64,000 nucleotides of DNA. It comes from Bacteroidales bacterium. GTDB lineage: Bacteria; Bacteroidota; Bacteroidia; Bacteroidales; WCHB1-69. The DNA lies in assembly GCA_017617445.1 (NCBI GenBank), contig JAFZWE010000002.1:62001-126000 (forward strand), written 5' to 3'. A model generated the notes under the pieces. The model searched no databases. It worked only from the letters and a program-made list of their open reading frames with translations, and was not told the origin of the DNA. Position numbers and translations under genes: made by a program. Below are positions 62,344 through 64,000 of this stretch, in pieces (the stretch's first letter is position 1; every line of letters starts with the position of its first letter).

Positions 62344-64000
62344 CTACATCTTGCTGACCTTTTGTGTGGAACAGCCATCTTCAGTTATGATTTGAAGGAA
62401 GTAGATGCCTTTGGAAAGGGTGTGAATGTCCATTTTTTCTTCAAAAAGGCCACCATTGTGGGAATAGGTTTGGTCAAGGATGACCTTCCCGTTCACATCC
62501 ATGAGGGTGCAGCGAATTGACTGTGTTTTATCGGAGACAAAGTTGACATTCAGTACATCAGAGGCTGGATTGGGATACACGTTCATTTCAGTGATGCCAG
62601 CATAGTTGTTGACTCCCACCACGGGTTCAACAGTCATGGTGAATCCATTGCCTGTATCCCAGTTGTCGGCCACAAAGCGGACTTTCAGTTTGCTGTACCG
62701 GCAGTCAATAACATCTTGTGCGGGATAATTGAGAAGATCGAAGCGGTAGAGTAGGGTGGCGGGGGTGGTGGCGTTGTTGTAAATTTCCACGAAGTCGCCG
62801 TAACCGAACTCAAGTTGAGGGAAGCTGAAATAGCAATGGCTCATGTTGGGAGTGCTGATATTCCAGTTGCAGACGGTATTGTTGCGGTACTTGTCGTCTC
62901 CACTGCCATCGGTGATGATGGTACTGCCAGTGGATGTGATGTTTTGATCAGTGCAATAGGGGGCTGCACCTTGCGTGGTGTAACTGATTTGGAAGCCTCC
63001 GAACTCGTTTTGAGCATCGGAAGTGAAGGTGATAAGTACGCTGTCGGCGATCACGGTGACATCACCGGGAATGGTGGTGCCGCAGAATTGTGCAAGAACG
63101 CCAGATGTGGGAGAGGAGCCATTGTAAATGGTGACGAGGTCGGCATCTTGTTCTGTCTCAAAACGGTCAAAATGGATGATGTACTTGCTGACTTCGGGAG
63201 CAGCCAGAAGCCATTGGCAATCGCTATTAGCCGCGTAGGTTTCTGTCGGGGTGTTGGACATAATACTGCCGGAAGAGGCGTTGTTACGCTGGAAACCCGT
63301 GCAGGGGGCGGGGGCATCTGTCACAGGATACACATTGCGTCCGATGTCGGCATTGTAGATGAATCCAAGCATGTCGCTCTGGTTGTTGTCCGAGATAGTG
63401 TAGAAGCCATTGGAGCTGCCACCCCATCCCCAGTTGACGTGGAATTTGTCGTCTTCGTCGTATCCATCCACCACAAAAGCGTGTCCGGATTGATCAGCTG
63501 TGCTGGCAGAGTAATACAGAGGGCGGCGCAGATTGAGTTCGGATTTCAATACATTGAGCCATGGGGTGATGGAGTCCAATTCAAAAAGTCCTCTGGCGCA
63601 GAGGGAGGCATGATCGTATTTGAAATTGTTTTTCATGGCATCCATGGCAGTTATACTGTGTGCGCCGGATCCTTGGGTGGTGTACCCCATTTGTACGGCA
63701 ACACCACAATGAAAAATCAGTTTGGCCATTTCGTTGGCATAACCGTCAGGACGGTTGGGCATGGCGTTGTAGTTATAGGTTTGCTCAGAAAATCTTATCG
63801 TAATTCGGTCATAAGGCTGCGGTATGTATGAGGTTCCTGCCAGACCGCTATAGGGGTGCCCGTGGTAGTTCATGACTTGCGACATGGCCGTGGCCACGCA
63901 TCCGGTATAGACATGCCCGTCACAACCCCAGCTTGCGAGGATATCCCACGGACAATAGGTGTTGAAATACAAGTCTTGGTTCCACAGTGTGGAGATCAAA
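62344..64000 (-). CDS. C10-family cysteine protease (streptopain type) with T9SS sorting domain, N-terminus cut off
   Basis: The frame is open through the right edge, so signal peptide and propeptide are missing; 552 residues are visible. The C10 active site is present: the Cys in CVATAMSQVMNYHGHP (about 34-49) and the His in GHAFVVDGYD with the following FHVNWGWGG. After the protease part come two CUB-like domains (about 232-340 and 345-455, starting PCTGF and YCTDQNI; Asp/Gly-rich strands with YNG, FCG and GGFQISYT). The last 80 residues are a type A T9SS sorting domain (VYPNPASD; MDVNGKVIL; SKGIYFLQI; KVSKM). C10 proteases degrade host proteins; this one is a likely T9SS cargo and surface or secreted virulence-type enzyme. 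Confidence 0.9.
   Translation of the reverse strand, partial: LISTLWNQDLYFNTYCPWDILASWGCDGHVYTGCVATAMSQVMNYHGHPYSGLAGTSYIPQPYDRITIRFSEQTYNYNAMPNRPDGYANEMAKLIFHCGVAVQMGYTTQGSGAHSITAMDAMKNNFKYDHASLCARGLFELDSITPWLNVLKSELNLRRPLYYSASTADQSGHAFVVDGYDEDDKFHVNWGWGGSSNGFYTISDNNQSDMLGFIYNADIGRNVYPVTDAPAPCTGFQRNNASSGSIMSNTPTETYAANSDCQWLLAAPEVSKYIIHFDRFETEQDADLVTIYNGSSPTSGVLAQFCGTTIPGDVTVIADSVLITFTSDAQNEFGGFQISYTTQGAAPYCTDQNITSTGSTIITDGSGDDKYRNNTVCNWNISTPNMSHCYFSFPQLEFGYGDFVEIYNNATTPATLLYRFDLLNYPAQDVIDCRYSKLKVRFVADNWDTGNGFTMTVEPVVGVNNYAGITEMNVYPNPASDVLNVNFVSDKTQSIRCTLMDVNGKVILDQTYSHNGGLFEEKMDIHTLSKGIYFLQIITEDGCSTQKVSKM

Noticed and set aside
62815..63831. Plus-strand open frame of 338 residues antisense to the C10 protease
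   Set aside because: The protease has its active site and sorting domain in frame; the opposite frame shows no family pattern.

Overview
The window looks like chromosomal DNA from a Bacteroidota (probably Bacteroidales-type) bacterium. Four things point there. Several core parts of the type IX secretion system (T9SS) are present: PorV, PorU, PorP/SprF, a GldJ-type lipoprotein and the Plug protein. At least five predicted secreted proteins end in T9SS sorting domains. Promoter boxes of the TAnnTTTG type stand before many genes. Lineage-typical unknowns (DUF6427-like, DUF3822-like) are also present. I cannot name a genus. I see no rRNA, CRISPR array, prophage or insertion sequence; one Rpn/PD-(D/E)XK 'transposase-like' gene is the only plausible mobile-type gene.

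Layout, left to right. 1-8104: the 3' part of a giant repeat adhesin with a T9SS tail. 8276-11840: serine hydrolase, a divergent SAM-hydrolase-like protein and two paralogous small T9SS cargo proteins. 11899-15091: a membrane protein (minus strand), then an anchored unknown, a DUF3822-like protein and RsmD. 15135-17822: tRNA-Val, a TonB-dependent receptor and guanine deaminase. 17819-20934 (minus): outer-membrane protein, LolC/E-like permease and T9SS Plug. 21142-24095: OmpA lipoprotein, MutY, tRNA-Arg and ribosomal protein S16. 24231-31812: six tightly packed genes (two rhomboid proteases, a membrane-anchored EEP enzyme, a secreted T9SS nuclease, a transmembrane protein kinase and a SUMF1 protein). 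31899-37531: lysS, mscS, speB, gmk, nadD, thyA. 37548-43252 (minus): porU, porV, ispF. 43420-45948: porP and gldJ, divergent from porU. 46022-53132: hldD, recQ, gyrB, an FtsE-like ATPase and a glycosyltransferase. 53228-54572: tRNA-Pro and the Rpn-family gene. 54547-58250 (minus): acyltransferase with its ACP, two small lipoproteins and an Xaa-Pro aminopeptidase. 58521-61214: rplC-rplD-rplW-rplB-rpsS with its own promoter and terminator. 61332-62285: LD-carboxypeptidase. 62344-64000 (minus): a C10 cysteine protease, cut by the right edge.

How it fits together: PorV shuttles T9SS cargo to the PorU sortase at the outer membrane, PorP and GldJ are further machine parts, and Plug closes the translocon. 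The cargo in the same window includes the adhesin, the two small paralogues, the nuclease and the C10 protease. The points most worth a second look are the six-gene 24-32 kb operon, whose kinase lacks the usual ATP-binding lysine and carries an insertion before the catalytic loop, the S10-type ribosomal operon reduced to five genes, and intrinsic terminators that run into the start codons of the TonB receptor and mutY.
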